A stretch of 43,620 nt of DNA from Acidobacteriota bacterium (GTDB taxonomy: Bacteria > Acidobacteriota > G020349885). The stretch lies in NCBI GenBank assembly GCA_020349885.1, contig CP070701.1:2040713-2084332 (forward strand). The letters run 5' to 3'. The stretch's first letter is position 1, and each line of letters opens with the position of its first letter. This document shows positions 24,556-32,815 of the stretch, in pieces. The notes beneath the pieces were generated by a model. It ran no database searches. It was given only the letters and a program-made list of their open reading frames with translations, and was not told the origin of the DNA. Both the position numbers and the translations under genes were made by a program.

Positions 24556-25089
24556 ATGAGTACTCACCTGGTAGAGTGTCCCCAGTGCGTGGTTAAGTGG
24601 CGTACGCGAGGCGTAGAGGACGAACAGCAGTTGACGTGCCCGTTTTGCGGGTACGAGTTCACATTCCACTTTATGACCCAACGGACCGCCGTCAGTGTCC
24701 GCCCGGATTATTCGAAGATGGAAGAAACGGACCCCATGGGCGTGCAAGGCGGCGCCGGACTAGGCAGGACGGAGCTGCCTTCCCACCTTCGCATAACGCT
24801 GGAGATAATCAGCGGTCTTCAAAAAGGCCGGACGCTGGAAATCACCGATAGCTGCATGACTCTGGGACGCTGCCTCCGGGGTATAGAGCTTACGGACGTA
24901 GCCATTTCACGCAAGCACGCCGTGATTGAAGTCTACGGCGACCGCGGGATTCTCTTGCGCGATCTGGCCTCCATCAACGGCACCCAGGTGAACGGGCAGC
25001 TTATCGCTCAGGCACAGCTCAAGGACGGCGACGTCGTCCGCATGGGGACGACGGAGTTCAGGGTTCAAGTCCAGTCGAAGCCCTCCTAG
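24556..25089 (+). CDS. zinc-ribbon/FHA-domain protein, copy 2
   Basis: 177 residues, collinear with copy 1 without gaps. Zinc-ribbon motifs CPQC and CPFC flank WRTRGVEDEQQLT. The FHA part keeps GRCLRG, SRKHAVIEVYGDRGILLRD and SINGTQVN. Differences concentrate in the linker (about 45-75) and a few FHA loop residues, consistent with a duplicate under selection. It is convergent with tsaB, whose stop lies 52 bp beyond. It arose by a tandem duplication that also copied the end of tsaB. Confidence 0.88.
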   Translation: MSTHLVECPQCVVKWRTRGVEDEQQLTCPFCGYEFTFHFMTQRTAVSVRPDYSKMEETDPMGVQGGAGLGRTELPSHLRITLEIISGLQKGRTLEITDSCMTLGRCLRGIELTDVAISRKHAVIEVYGDRGILLRDLASINGTQVNGQLIAQAQLKDGDVVRMGTTEFRVQVQSKPS

Positions 25090-25141
25090 CCCCACTGCAA
25101 TATTTCACGCTCTCGGGCGTTCTTAATTTTCGGGTGATACC

Positions 25142-25855
25142 TTAGCGATTTAAAACCGCCGGGCCGGGCATTCGCACGTCCGGAGGCTTGATGTAGGCGA
25201 GGCGCGGGGGAGGAAGAGGCTCGCCGCGCTCCAGAAGACGGGCGGCGTAGCGGGCGGCGGGCAGGGCGAGGCGCAGCTTCCGCCTGCGCGCTCTTTTCCA
25301 GCGCGGCGGAGCGGGAAATTCTTCCACGAGCGGCACGCCCGTGCCGTGGAAAACAATCTTTTCGCTCCCGGCGGAGCCGTTCGAGAGGAACTCGGCCAAC
25401 GCGGCCATCCATTCCCGCGGCTTGGCGACGCGGGGGGCGACGCGCTCGACGATCTCGCCGTCTCCCGATTCATAGAGTGCGGCGTAGACGTCGCCGCGGC
25501 CGGCGTTGAGGAGCGGGCAGACGAAGCGCCCTTCGCCCTGCACGGCGAGCGCCGCCGCGTAAAGCGTCCCCACGCCAGCGACGGGAACGTCCTTCCGGCC
25601 GAACGTCATGCCCTCCACCACGCCGAGCGCCACGCGCAGCCCCGTGAACGAGCCCGGGCCCGTGGTGACGGCGAACGCTTCGATATTTTCCACGTCCCGC
25701 CCCATGGCCTTCAGCAGCCGGTGAAGCGCCGGCAGGGCGCGCGCCGAGTGGTCGTTCCGGCAGGTGAAGGCCGTCTCTTTTGCAACACCCCCGCTCGCGT
25801 CAAGAAGCGCGACGCTTCCTTCGGCCGTGGCGAGGTCGATCGAGGCGAGGAGCAT
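25142..25855 (-). CDS. tsaB: tRNA threonylcarbamoyladenosine biosynthesis protein TsaB
   Basis: 237 residues. TsaB is the inactive ASKHA-fold partner of TsaD in forming the t6A37 modification of ANN-reading tRNAs. The N-terminal LLASIDLATAEGSVAL and the central AFAVTTGPGSFTGLRVALGVVEGMTF (about residues 60-84) are the strongest family marks. LLNAGRGDVYAALY follows (usually DARRGEVY). The C-terminus ends YIKPPDVRMPG, in the place of the usual YxRxPDA end. It lies 24 bp downstream of the CAP-domain gene and is last in that operon. Its last codons are also present as a relic between the two FHA genes. Confidence 0.9.
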   Translation of the reverse strand: MLLASIDLATAEGSVALLDASGGVAKETAFTCRNDHSARALPALHRLLKAMGRDVENIEAFAVTTGPGSFTGLRVALGVVEGMTFGRKDVPVAGVGTLYAAALAVQGEGRFVCPLLNAGRGDVYAALYESGDGEIVERVAPRVAKPREWMAALAEFLSNGSAGSEKIVFHGTGVPLVEEFPAPPRWKRARRRKLRLALPAARYAARLLERGEPLPPPRLAYIKPPDVRMPGPAVLNR

Positions 25856-25879
25856 CGGTTCGGCGGATGGGGGTCCGCG

Positions 25880-26725
25880 CTACCGGCTTTGGTAAACGGC
25901 CAGATCGGCCCGGTAGTAAAAGGCGTAATCCTTGGTGTGCTCGATTCGCACCGACGCGCCCATGTGGGTAAGGCGCTTGTCGCGCAGGAGGGCCGCCGGC
26001 TTGGAGGAGGGACTCAGCTTCGAGGACGTGAACGTCGAGGTCGCGGCGAGCACGTCACGGAGAAAGGGAGGAAGGGTGACGGCGGAAGGCTTGGACGAGG
26101 GCGGCTGCGTGCGGACCGTGTCGGCAAGGTAGGCCGCAAGCACCGCATCCCATTGGAGCGGCGTGAGTTTCGGCGGCTGGCGAAGCTCGTCCACGCGCTC
26201 CCGCAACATCGTAAGCGCCAGCCCTTCGTCGTTGTACGGAAGGCGCGTGAGAAAAAGTTCCGTCACCCAGACGTCTCGCTGGCGGTCCACGAACACACCG
26301 ACGCCCATCTCGCGGTAGCCGGGGTCGAGCAAATTGGCGCGATGGGGCGGGCTTCCCATGAACGCATAATGGGCCTCCGTGGGGGAGCGGTGATAAGCGA
26401 TGTTTTCGCCGTAGACCGTGGCGTGCAGCCTGGCTTTCGCGAGGCGCTGGCCCGGGCCGCGCCCGCGCGTGTCGATGTGCTCAATGCGCTTCGTTTCCGC
26501 CATCAAAAGGCTGTAGCTGCGCGCGGTGGCGCTTGCGTCCGCCGCCAGCGTAAGCGGGGGAATGCCGCGCTTGGTGCGCTCCTCGTTCGCTTTGTAAAGC
26601 ATGATGCGTTCCTCGTTCGTGGGCCGAAGCTCGAACGTTTCCCCCCGTGGGCCAAGGAGCACGTAAATCGCCGCTCCAGCGAACGCAAGAAGGCCCAGGG
26701 GACGTCTTCCGCCCATAGCGCTCAC
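25880..26725 (-). CDS. CAP/SCP-domain exported protein
   Basis: 281 residues from the GTG at 26725, overlapping the upstream gene's stop by 4 nt; an ATG three codons later is an alternative. An N-terminal hydrophobic helix (about 8-24) is a signal peptide or anchor. The CAP domain spans about 38-170: MLYKANEERTKRGIPPL, HIDTRG, YGENIAYH, and GSPPHRANLLDPGYREMGVGV, which carry the usual His and Glu cavity residues. The end of the domain (WVTELFL) is normal. The C-terminal about 110 residues are Ser/Pro-rich and unassigned. Bacterial CAP proteins are secreted and mostly of unknown activity. Confidence 0.85.
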   Translation of the reverse strand: MSAMGGRRPLGLLAFAGAAIYVLLGPRGETFELRPTNEERIMLYKANEERTKRGIPPLTLAADASATARSYSLLMAETKRIEHIDTRGRGPGQRLAKARLHATVYGENIAYHRSPTEAHYAFMGSPPHRANLLDPGYREMGVGVFVDRQRDVWVTELFLTRLPYNDEGLALTMLRERVDELRQPPKLTPLQWDAVLAAYLADTVRTQPPSSKPSAVTLPPFLRDVLAATSTFTSSKLSPSSKPAALLRDKRLTHMGASVRIEHTKDYAFYYRADLAVYQSR

Positions 26726-27996
26726 GATCCCTCCATGCCCATGACCTCGCAGGTCATGCCGACTTGCAGGCCCTCGACGTGCGGGGGCAAGCGTGCGGCG
26801 AGCTCTTCCGGTGCCTCGACGATTTGCACGCTTACACTGCGGCAGAGAGCCCCTTCAACGGGTGTAGCCTCAAAGGCCCGGAAGACCACCTGTCCGTAAA
26901 GCTCGGCCGAAATCTCCGGCACCCGGACGCGAATCGTTCGCCCCACTGGAAAGCGTGAAGCATCCGGCTCGCTCACGCAGAGCGTGAAGCCGTAGTTTTT
27001 GGGCCGGCGCACCGTCGCCACCGCGTCGCCCAGGTAAATCGCGTCGCCTTTCTCGATGGTTCTCAGGGAATCATGCATGTGCACCGTGCCGGCGTGGGGG
27101 GCGCGGAGCACGGTCTGGGCAAGCTTGGCGCGCGCGGCGAACACGGCCAGCTCGGCCTCCGCAAGGCGCAACTGAAGCACGTCCTGCGGAACGTTTTCGG
27201 GATTCTGCCTTCGCTTGAGAAATTCGGCCTCGGCCCTCCGAAGCGCGCGCACGAACGCCCCGCCTTCAAGCTTGACCAAGGCGTCCCCTTCCCGGACGGC
27301 GTCGCCGTCGGCAAAATGGACAGCCTCGACCACGCCGTCCATGGGCGCCGCGACTTCCGTGGCTTCGAGGCGCTCAAGCGGAGAGCGGTAGCGTGCCTCC
27401 TCCTGCCACGACGCCTGGAAGGCAGTCATGCGGGGCGTCTCTTCTATTGCGAGCGTCTTGAGGTAAAAGTGAAGCCACACGAAAACGGCGACCAGCGCCG
27501 TTATCGACGCGGCCGCGATGATGCGATGCTTTCGGCCCGCCCGGAGCGCGCGAAGAAGCTGGCGGTCCACGTCGCGCAGGTGGACGCTCGAAGCCTTGGA
27601 AACGCTTTCCAGAACCCGAAGTCCGAGCGTGGGATGTGCGCGGCATAGCTCGTGAAACGCTTCCTTCGTGAAGGAAACGGCCTTCGTGTCTTCGAGGGCG
27701 CGAATACCCGCCGAGCGAGGCGCGCTGCTCAGGAAGGACATCTCGCCGAAGACGTCGTCCCGCAGGCGCGCGAGCGCTGTCTCTTTTCCCTTCTCGCTCG
27801 CCTGAATTACCTCGACGCTTCCCTCGACGAGGAAGAAGACCGCCTGGCCCGGTTCGCCCTCCCGCACGACGAACTCGCCTCGAGAGAAGGAGCGCACCTC
27901 CGCGTATTGGGCGAGAATTTCCCGGTCGCGGGCGAGCAGGTCACGAAAATGCGGAAGCCTGGCGAGGGCCTGGATGGTGCTCTCGTTCGATTCCAT
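26722..27996 (-). CDS. cyclic-nucleotide-binding domain fused to HlyD-type membrane adaptor
   Basis: 424 residues with an unusual domain order. Residues about 15-130 form a cNMP-binding (Crp-like) domain: FSRGEFVVREGEPGQAVFFLVEGSVEV, then DDVFGEMSFLSSAPRSAGIRA, close to the phosphate-binding cassette. A single membrane helix follows at about 158-178 (IIAAASITALVAVFVWLHFY). The periplasmic part is an HlyD/biotin-lipoyl type adaptor with the lipoyl half APMDGVVEAVHFADGDAVREGDALVKLEGG, a helical hairpin (about 255-300) and LRAPHAGTVHMHD. No transport partner (ABC or outer-membrane protein) is adjacent. First gene of a three-gene operon with the CAP protein and tsaB. Cytosolic signal sensing coupled to an envelope adaptor is inferred. 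Confidence 0.82.
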   Translation of the reverse strand: MESNESTIQALARLPHFRDLLARDREILAQYAEVRSFSRGEFVVREGEPGQAVFFLVEGSVEVIQASEKGKETALARLRDDVFGEMSFLSSAPRSAGIRALEDTKAVSFTKEAFHELCRAHPTLGLRVLESVSKASSVHLRDVDRQLLRALRAGRKHRIIAAASITALVAVFVWLHFYLKTLAIEETPRMTAFQASWQEEARYRSPLERLEATEVAAPMDGVVEAVHFADGDAVREGDALVKLEGGAFVRALRRAEAEFLKRRQNPENVPQDVLQLRLAEAELAVFAARAKLAQTVLRAPHAGTVHMHDSLRTIEKGDAIYLGDAVATVRRPKNYGFTLCVSEPDASRFPVGRTIRVRVPEISAELYGQVVFRAFEATPVEGALCRSVSVQIVEAPEELAARLPPHVEGLQVGMTCEVMGMEGS

Positions 27997-28145
27997 GAAA
28001 ATGCTTTGGAGTTCTTGAGTTTATACGCGGGCTACAGATGAAGAATTTACCACACCCTTTCCACAATTGCCAGCCCCGTTTTTCCTGTTCGAGACGGCGA
28101 CGGAGGCCGCAAAACGCGGCCGGGAGGCGCGGCGCCGACCGGCCT

Positions 28146-29132
28146 TTAACCCTTCACGACCGGCCGGATGGCCCTGATGTGCTCCGGCCCAGTCGCGCAG
28201 CATCCCCCGATTATCTGCGCCCCCATCTCCTTCCACTCCCGCGCGAACCCGGCGTACTGCTCCGGCGTGATTCCGTACGTCCCGCAAAGCCAGAACGGCT
28301 CGTCCGGCGAGGAGCCGAACCTGGGGTTCTCGTCGTACCCGACTTCCGCGTAGGCGCCCACTGGACCGTCGAAAGCCTTGCGGAGCTCTGGCAGTGAGGC
28401 CGAGATTTCACTCGGGGAGCTGCACATGAGAAGAATGCCGTCCACCCTGCGGCCCTTGAGCGCCGCGACGAGCTCGGCGAAGGACTCTCCGCGGTGCATC
28501 GTCCCCTTCTCCGTGACCTCGCATATCCCGAGGAACACCGGCAGATTCGTCTTCGCGCAGGCCTCCGCCGCCGTGACGCAGTCCCCGATGGGGCTGTCGA
28601 GCACCAGGTGCCCTCCCAGGAATTCAGGAAGAAGAAAATCCACGCCGGCCCGGGCGAGGACGCCCGAGACGTCCTCGAACTCCTTGCGAAGGTCCTGGCT
28701 GTACTTGAACGGGGCGAAGCCGCCCGCCACGTACGCCTCGGGGTTGACGGCGTTGCGCGCCTCGACGGCCAGCTCTCCGCCCCGCCGCGCGTACTCCACC
28801 CACCGGTCCTCCTCGCCTATAACCGCCATCATGGACCGGCTCGTATAGAAGTTGTTGCTGGTCACGATCTCGGCCCCGGCGTCGAGGTAATCCTCGTGAA
28901 TCTTCCGGACGACGTCCGGGGCGTCAAGGTTGGCGGCCGCCGACCACACGCCGAGGCTCCCGACCGTGGGGGTCGCGGTGGTCGCGTACTTGTGGGGCGT
29001 CGTGGGCCGTCGTTCGACGGTCGAGCCCTTGTTCACGTCGACCCCGCGTCTCTGCAGCTCGCTCCCCGTGCCCCCGTCCAAAACCAGAACCTCGCCCCCC
29101 TTGAGCCGGTCAAGAATGCTGCGCGACGGCAT
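28146..29132 (-). CDS. homocysteine S-methyltransferase family protein
   Basis: 328 residues, TIM-barrel methyltransferase of the MmuM/BHMT family. The start region LVLDGGTGSELQRRG is typical. Zinc ligands are the Cys of ILLMCSS (about residue 235) and the double Cys of IIGGCCATGPEHI (about 312-313). The barrel includes EIVTSNNFYTSR, where homologues often have TxTF/Y. The likely reaction is methyl transfer to homocysteine from S-methylmethionine or a betaine-like donor, but donor choice cannot be read. A perfect SD, AAAGGAGATATACC, precedes the ATG. No methionine-cycle genes are adjacent. Confidence 0.85.
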   Translation of the reverse strand: MPSRSILDRLKGGEVLVLDGGTGSELQRRGVDVNKGSTVERRPTTPHKYATTATPTVGSLGVWSAAANLDAPDVVRKIHEDYLDAGAEIVTSNNFYTSRSMMAVIGEEDRWVEYARRGGELAVEARNAVNPEAYVAGGFAPFKYSQDLRKEFEDVSGVLARAGVDFLLPEFLGGHLVLDSPIGDCVTAAEACAKTNLPVFLGICEVTEKGTMHRGESFAELVAALKGRRVDGILLMCSSPSEISASLPELRKAFDGPVGAYAEVGYDENPRFGSSPDEPFWLCGTYGITPEQYAGFAREWKEMGAQIIGGCCATGPEHIRAIRPVVKG

Positions 29133-29181
29133 AGGTATATCTCCTTTCGTAATCGTTGCTGTCTTTCACTTGTTCCGTTGC

Positions 29182-29213
29182 AAAAACCGCTTCTCCACTT
29201 TCTCTAAGAGAAG
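29182..29213 (-). terminator. terminator of the large repeat-protein gene
   Basis: On the minus strand, CTTCTC (29213-29208) pairs with GAGAAG (29195-29190). CGG and a run of five T (29186-29182) follow. It lies just after the stop of the 1133-aa gene and just upstream of the methyltransferase SD. Confidence 0.45.
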
Positions 29214-29215
29214 GC

Positions 29216-32200
29216 TCAGGGATGCGGGCCGCAGGTGTTCAGAAGCGGGTTGCGCTCGGCGGCGTCGCTGTCGTAGCCCGAGGTGCCCTCCGTCGCCGTG
29301 TCGCACTCGGTGACGAGATAGTAGGCGTTCGTATAGCTTGGCGTAATTATCCCGCTCAGGTAGCCTTCTCCCTCGTCCGTCCCCGCCGTCCAGCACACGA
29401 GCGACAGATGGTTGTAGAAGGGAGCGTCGAGGTCGCCTTCGTAGATGTTGTATTGGAGAAGCTCGCCGTGGTTCTCCCACCAGATTTCCACCTGGCCGCC
29501 CCCGGCGTCCTCGACAAGAAGCGGCACGATTCCCGAGGGCGCGCTCACCTCCGCCACGCACGCCTTGAGACCGTCATAGAACATGCGCGCCATGATGCGG
29601 TTCGTTCCAAATTCGGGCGCGTCGTTGAAACGGTGGTAGGTAACAAGGTATTTTCCACAGGATGAGTATGCCACAGCCAGCTCTTCATCGAAGTATGCGC
29701 TTTGCTGAATGAGGAGACCTGATGGGTCGAGGACGCTTCCTCCCGAGGTGACGCGCGCTCCATAGATGTCCAAGTCCGTGCCGCTTCGATTGTCCTCCCA
29801 TGCCACAAAGTAGTCTGTGCCGTTCGAAGCAATGACCGGAGCCAGCTGATAGCTCGTCGCCGTCGAAATAGTGATGCCTCCCGTGTCCGGCGGGCCGTCG
29901 AGCAGTGCTCCCGCGGAGGTCACGCGGGTCCCGTAGATGTCAACGCTCGTGGTGGCCCAGTTCCGGTCGTCTTGCCAAACCACGAGGTAGTCCGTTCCAT
30001 CCGAAACCACGGAAGGAGCTGTTTGGAAAGATGCCGCCGTTGATATCGGTATCCCGAACAGGTCCAGTCGCGCGCCATCGGACGCCCGCACCCGCGATCC
30101 GTAGATATCTATATCAAACGTGCAATCTCCAAGGAAACTTTTCCGGCAGTCATGCCACACCGTGAAGTAATCCGTGCCGTTTGAAGTTACCGAAGGAGAC
30201 TCATCATCGGCGAGCCACCCCGAAACGCGAATACCCGACGAGTCTAGCACCACTCCATCCGATGCGCGCACACGTGCTCCGTAGACATCTAGGCCGTCCG
30301 ACAAAAAATTTCGAGTGTCAACCCAGACCACAAAATAATCTGCTCCATCCGAAGCTGCGGAAGGATTAGTTTCCCATTCAGAAGGGGATTTTGAGACGGC
30401 AATGCCTGAAACATCTAGCAGTGTTCCCGCTGCTGACACGCGTGCGCCGTAGACGTCCCGGTCCGTCCGCCGGTCCTCCCACGCGACGAAATAGTCCGTC
30501 CCGTTTGACGCCACGGAGGGATATCGTTGCCAGTTTGCCTCCGTGGAAATGGCGATACCTGAAAGGTCAAGCACCGTTCCTGCTGATGTAACGCGCGCTC
30601 CATAGACGTCGTAATTGGTAATGTCCCTGTAGTCCTCCCACGCGACGAAATAGTCCACCCCGTTCGAAGCCACGGAAGGATAAAATTGAACATTCACATC
30701 TACAAAGATGAGAATGCCCGAAGGGTCGAGCACCGTTCCAGATTCGGTAACCCGTGTCCCAAAAATATCAAGGCTGCCCAGCGAACCGCTCCGAGTATCT
30801 TCCCACGCTACAAAGTAATCTGTACCGTTTGAAGCGATGGAGGGAACGACTTGACTACCCGGTGCCGTGGAAATGTCGATACCGGAAGGGTCAAGCACAA
30901 TTCCTGCCGATGTGACCCGCGTCCCCTTAACCCCAGGCCATACCACGAAATAATCTGTTCCGTTTGAGGCGACAGAGGGGTTAGTCCCGCCCGATAACGT
31001 TGCAATGGCAATGCCTCCCGTGTCAGGCGGGCCGTCAAGTAGCAAGCCATCCGACGCTTGCACACGTGCTCCGTAGATATCCCAGCCTGTAGTGGCTGAA
31101 TTTCGGATGTCTTCCCACACCACGAGATAGTCCACGCCGTCTGAGGCAACGGCAGGATCCAATTGGTTGTCTGCCTGCGTTGAGATGGCGATGCCCGAGG
31201 GTTCGAGAACGCTCCCTCCTGCCGTAACACGCGCGCCGTAGATGTCCCAGTCCGCGCCGCTTCGCTGGTCTTGCCATGCGACGAAGTAGTCCGTTCCATT
31301 TGAAGCCACGGAAGGATACAGTTGCCAATCCGCCGCCGTGGAGACGGCGACGCCCGCAGGGTCGAGCACCGTTCCATCCGAGGCCACGCGCGCCCCGTAG
31401 ATGTCGTAGTCCGTGCCGCTTCGGTAATCACTCCACGCCAAGAAATAGTCCGTTCCGTTCGAAGCAACGGAGGGTTCGTACTGACCGTTTGCCGCCGTGG
31501 AGATGGCAATTCCCGATGGGTCAAGGACGGCGCCCGCCGAGGATACACGCACTCCGTAAATGTCAACTCCGTTTCCTGTTGCCGTGCCTGCTACAAAGTA
31601 GTCTATTCCGTTAGAAGCAACAGAAGGTTGGCTGAAAGTCACCGTCGGGAGGATGGCAATGCCCCTTGGGTCTAGCACCACGCCCGCAGACGTTACGCGA
31701 GCACCATAAATGCCTTTGTCTTGCCACCAACACACCACGAAGTAATCCGTTCCGTTCGAGGCCACAGAGGGTGTTCTCTGGTAATCAAGAGGCGGTCCCA
31801 ACACCGGACTCGGCTCCACCGGAAACTCCGGCCCCACCGTAGGGTCGATAAGGATGGGATATTGGGAATTCTCAAGAAATTCGCGCGGCATCTCGAACAG
31901 GATTTCCTGACTGGTTGCATGCGAAGGCCGAATTCTTTCCAGACGCCCCGCCGCGTCAACCACGGTTACGTTGGAGAACGCCACCTGGCCTTCCTTTCGC
32001 CAGGCCGGAAACACCAGCCCTTCATCATGCTCCCGCGGCTTTCCCGCGGCTCGGATCGCAAGACGCACGCGCAACGCCGAAGCCTCGGGGCCGAGCGGCT
32101 CGTCGACCGTCCAGTAGATTTCTATCCCTTCCTCGCCGCGATTCCGCACATAGGGCGTAACGCCGTCGCGCGTTTCTCCCTGAAGCAGGCCGGGCGCGTG

Positions 32201-32617
32201 CTCCTCCAGGAAATTTTTTCCGAACACCGTCTGCGAAAAATCTCCTTGCTCGAAGCTCACGGAAAGAATTTCGAGATCAGGCTGTCCCTTACCTCCTTGC
32301 GCGAAATACCTCAGCCCGCCCTCGCCGACCTCCGCCTGGAATCGCGGAGTCTCATGCGAGAAAGAATTTCCTTTGGAAACAAACGGCCGCTCGCCGCGTG
32401 CTTCGGCGCGGAATCCTTGGTGCGGAGGGTCTTCGGGAAGGCCGCGGTTCTTCCGGACGGTGCGGATGACTTCGTTCAGGTCGAAGGGGACGTTTGCTAT
32501 CTCGACTTCGCCGCCGACGCGCGGCGGGCCTTTCCCTGGGGATGCAGGCGGTTCACCTCCCCAAACGGCCGAGGCGGCCGCCAGCGTGAAGCCGATCCAC
32601 GTTGCCGCTCCTTTCAT
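29216..32617 (-). CDS. large exported protein with 13 tandem ~55-residue repeats
   Basis: 1133 residues with a signal peptide (MKGAATWIGFTLAAASAVWG). Residues about 25-270 form a unique N-terminal domain. From about 275 to 960 there are 13 repeats of about 50-58 residues with the consensus PSVASNGTDYFVAWED, then DIYGARV, then LDPSGIAISTA. A fourteenth degenerate unit ends the array. The short strands and Trp/Tyr pattern suggest a beta-propeller or similar. The C-terminal about 110 residues look like a fibronectin-type beta domain with several Cys. Probably surface-located or secreted. Repeat lengths vary by insertions of Gly/Asp-rich loops. SD AAAGGAGACC precedes the ATG. Confidence 0.85.
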   Translation of the reverse strand: MKGAATWIGFTLAAASAVWGGEPPASPGKGPPRVGGEVEIANVPFDLNEVIRTVRKNRGLPEDPPHQGFRAEARGERPFVSKGNSFSHETPRFQAEVGEGGLRYFAQGGKGQPDLEILSVSFEQGDFSQTVFGKNFLEEHAPGLLQGETRDGVTPYVRNRGEEGIEIYWTVDEPLGPEASALRVRLAIRAAGKPREHDEGLVFPAWRKEGQVAFSNVTVVDAAGRLERIRPSHATSQEILFEMPREFLENSQYPILIDPTVGPEFPVEPSPVLGPPLDYQRTPSVASNGTDYFVVCWWQDKGIYGARVTSAGVVLDPRGIAILPTVTFSQPSVASNGIDYFVAGTATGNGVDIYGVRVSSAGAVLDPSGIAISTAANGQYEPSVASNGTDYFLAWSDYRSGTDYDIYGARVASDGTVLDPAGVAVSTAADWQLYPSVASNGTDYFVAWQDQRSGADWDIYGARVTAGGSVLEPSGIAISTQADNQLDPAVASDGVDYLVVWEDIRNSATTGWDIYGARVQASDGLLLDGPPDTGGIAIATLSGGTNPSVASNGTDYFVVWPGVKGTRVTSAGIVLDPSGIDISTAPGSQVVPSIASNGTDYFVAWEDTRSGSLGSLDIFGTRVTESGTVLDPSGILIFVDVNVQFYPSVASNGVDYFVAWEDYRDITNYDVYGARVTSAGTVLDLSGIAISTEANWQRYPSVASNGTDYFVAWEDRRTDRDVYGARVSAAGTLLDVSGIAVSKSPSEWETNPSAASDGADYFVVWVDTRNFLSDGLDVYGARVRASDGVVLDSSGIRVSGWLADDESPSVTSNGTDYFTVWHDCRKSFLGDCTFDIDIYGSRVRASDGARLDLFGIPISTAASFQTAPSVVSDGTDYLVVWQDDRNWATTSVDIYGTRVTSAGALLDGPPDTGGITISTATSYQLAPVIASNGTDYFVAWEDNRSGTDLDIYGARVTSGGSVLDPSGLLIQQSAYFDEELAVAYSSCGKYLVTYHRFNDAPEFGTNRIMARMFYDGLKACVAEVSAPSGIVPLLVEDAGGGQVEIWWENHGELLQYNIYEGDLDAPFYNHLSLVCWTAGTDEGEGYLSGIITPSYTNAYYLVTECDTATEGTSGYDSDAAERNPLLNTCGPHP

Positions 32618-32640
32618 TCCCGGTCTCCTTTTTACACACC

Positions 32641-32670
32641 ATTATAGAATTCGCCGTCTCGGCAAATCAA
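32641..32670 (-). promoter_or_regulatory. sigma70 promoter of the repeat-protein gene
   Basis: On the minus strand: TTGATT (32670-32665), 18-bp spacer, TATAAT (32646-32641), a perfect -10. It lies 23 bp upstream of the start codon. Confidence 0.75.
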
Positions 32671-32734
32671 CCGCGGCGGGCGGTGGTCAAGCCTTGTCGG
32701 GGAATGCAAGCGGGTTCCGGGAGTCTCATTAAAC

Positions 32735-32764
32735 TTGCAATCAACCATCTGTTTTCTCTATCAT
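32735..32764 (+). promoter_or_regulatory. sigma70 promoter of amine oxidase copies 6-7
   Basis: TTGCAA (32735-32740), 18-bp spacer, TATCAT (32759-32764). It is about 50 bp upstream of the ATG at 32816 and divergent from the promoter at 32641-32670. Confidence 0.6.
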
Positions 32765-32815
32765 GGCGGGCAACTGAGTCCACTAAAACAACACTGTGTC
32801 CCGACTGGAGAAGTC

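Noticed and set aside
29700-31800. DNA-level tandem repeat or CRISPR-like array
   Set aside because: The periodicity of about 150-180 bp comes from the protein repeats of the large exported protein.
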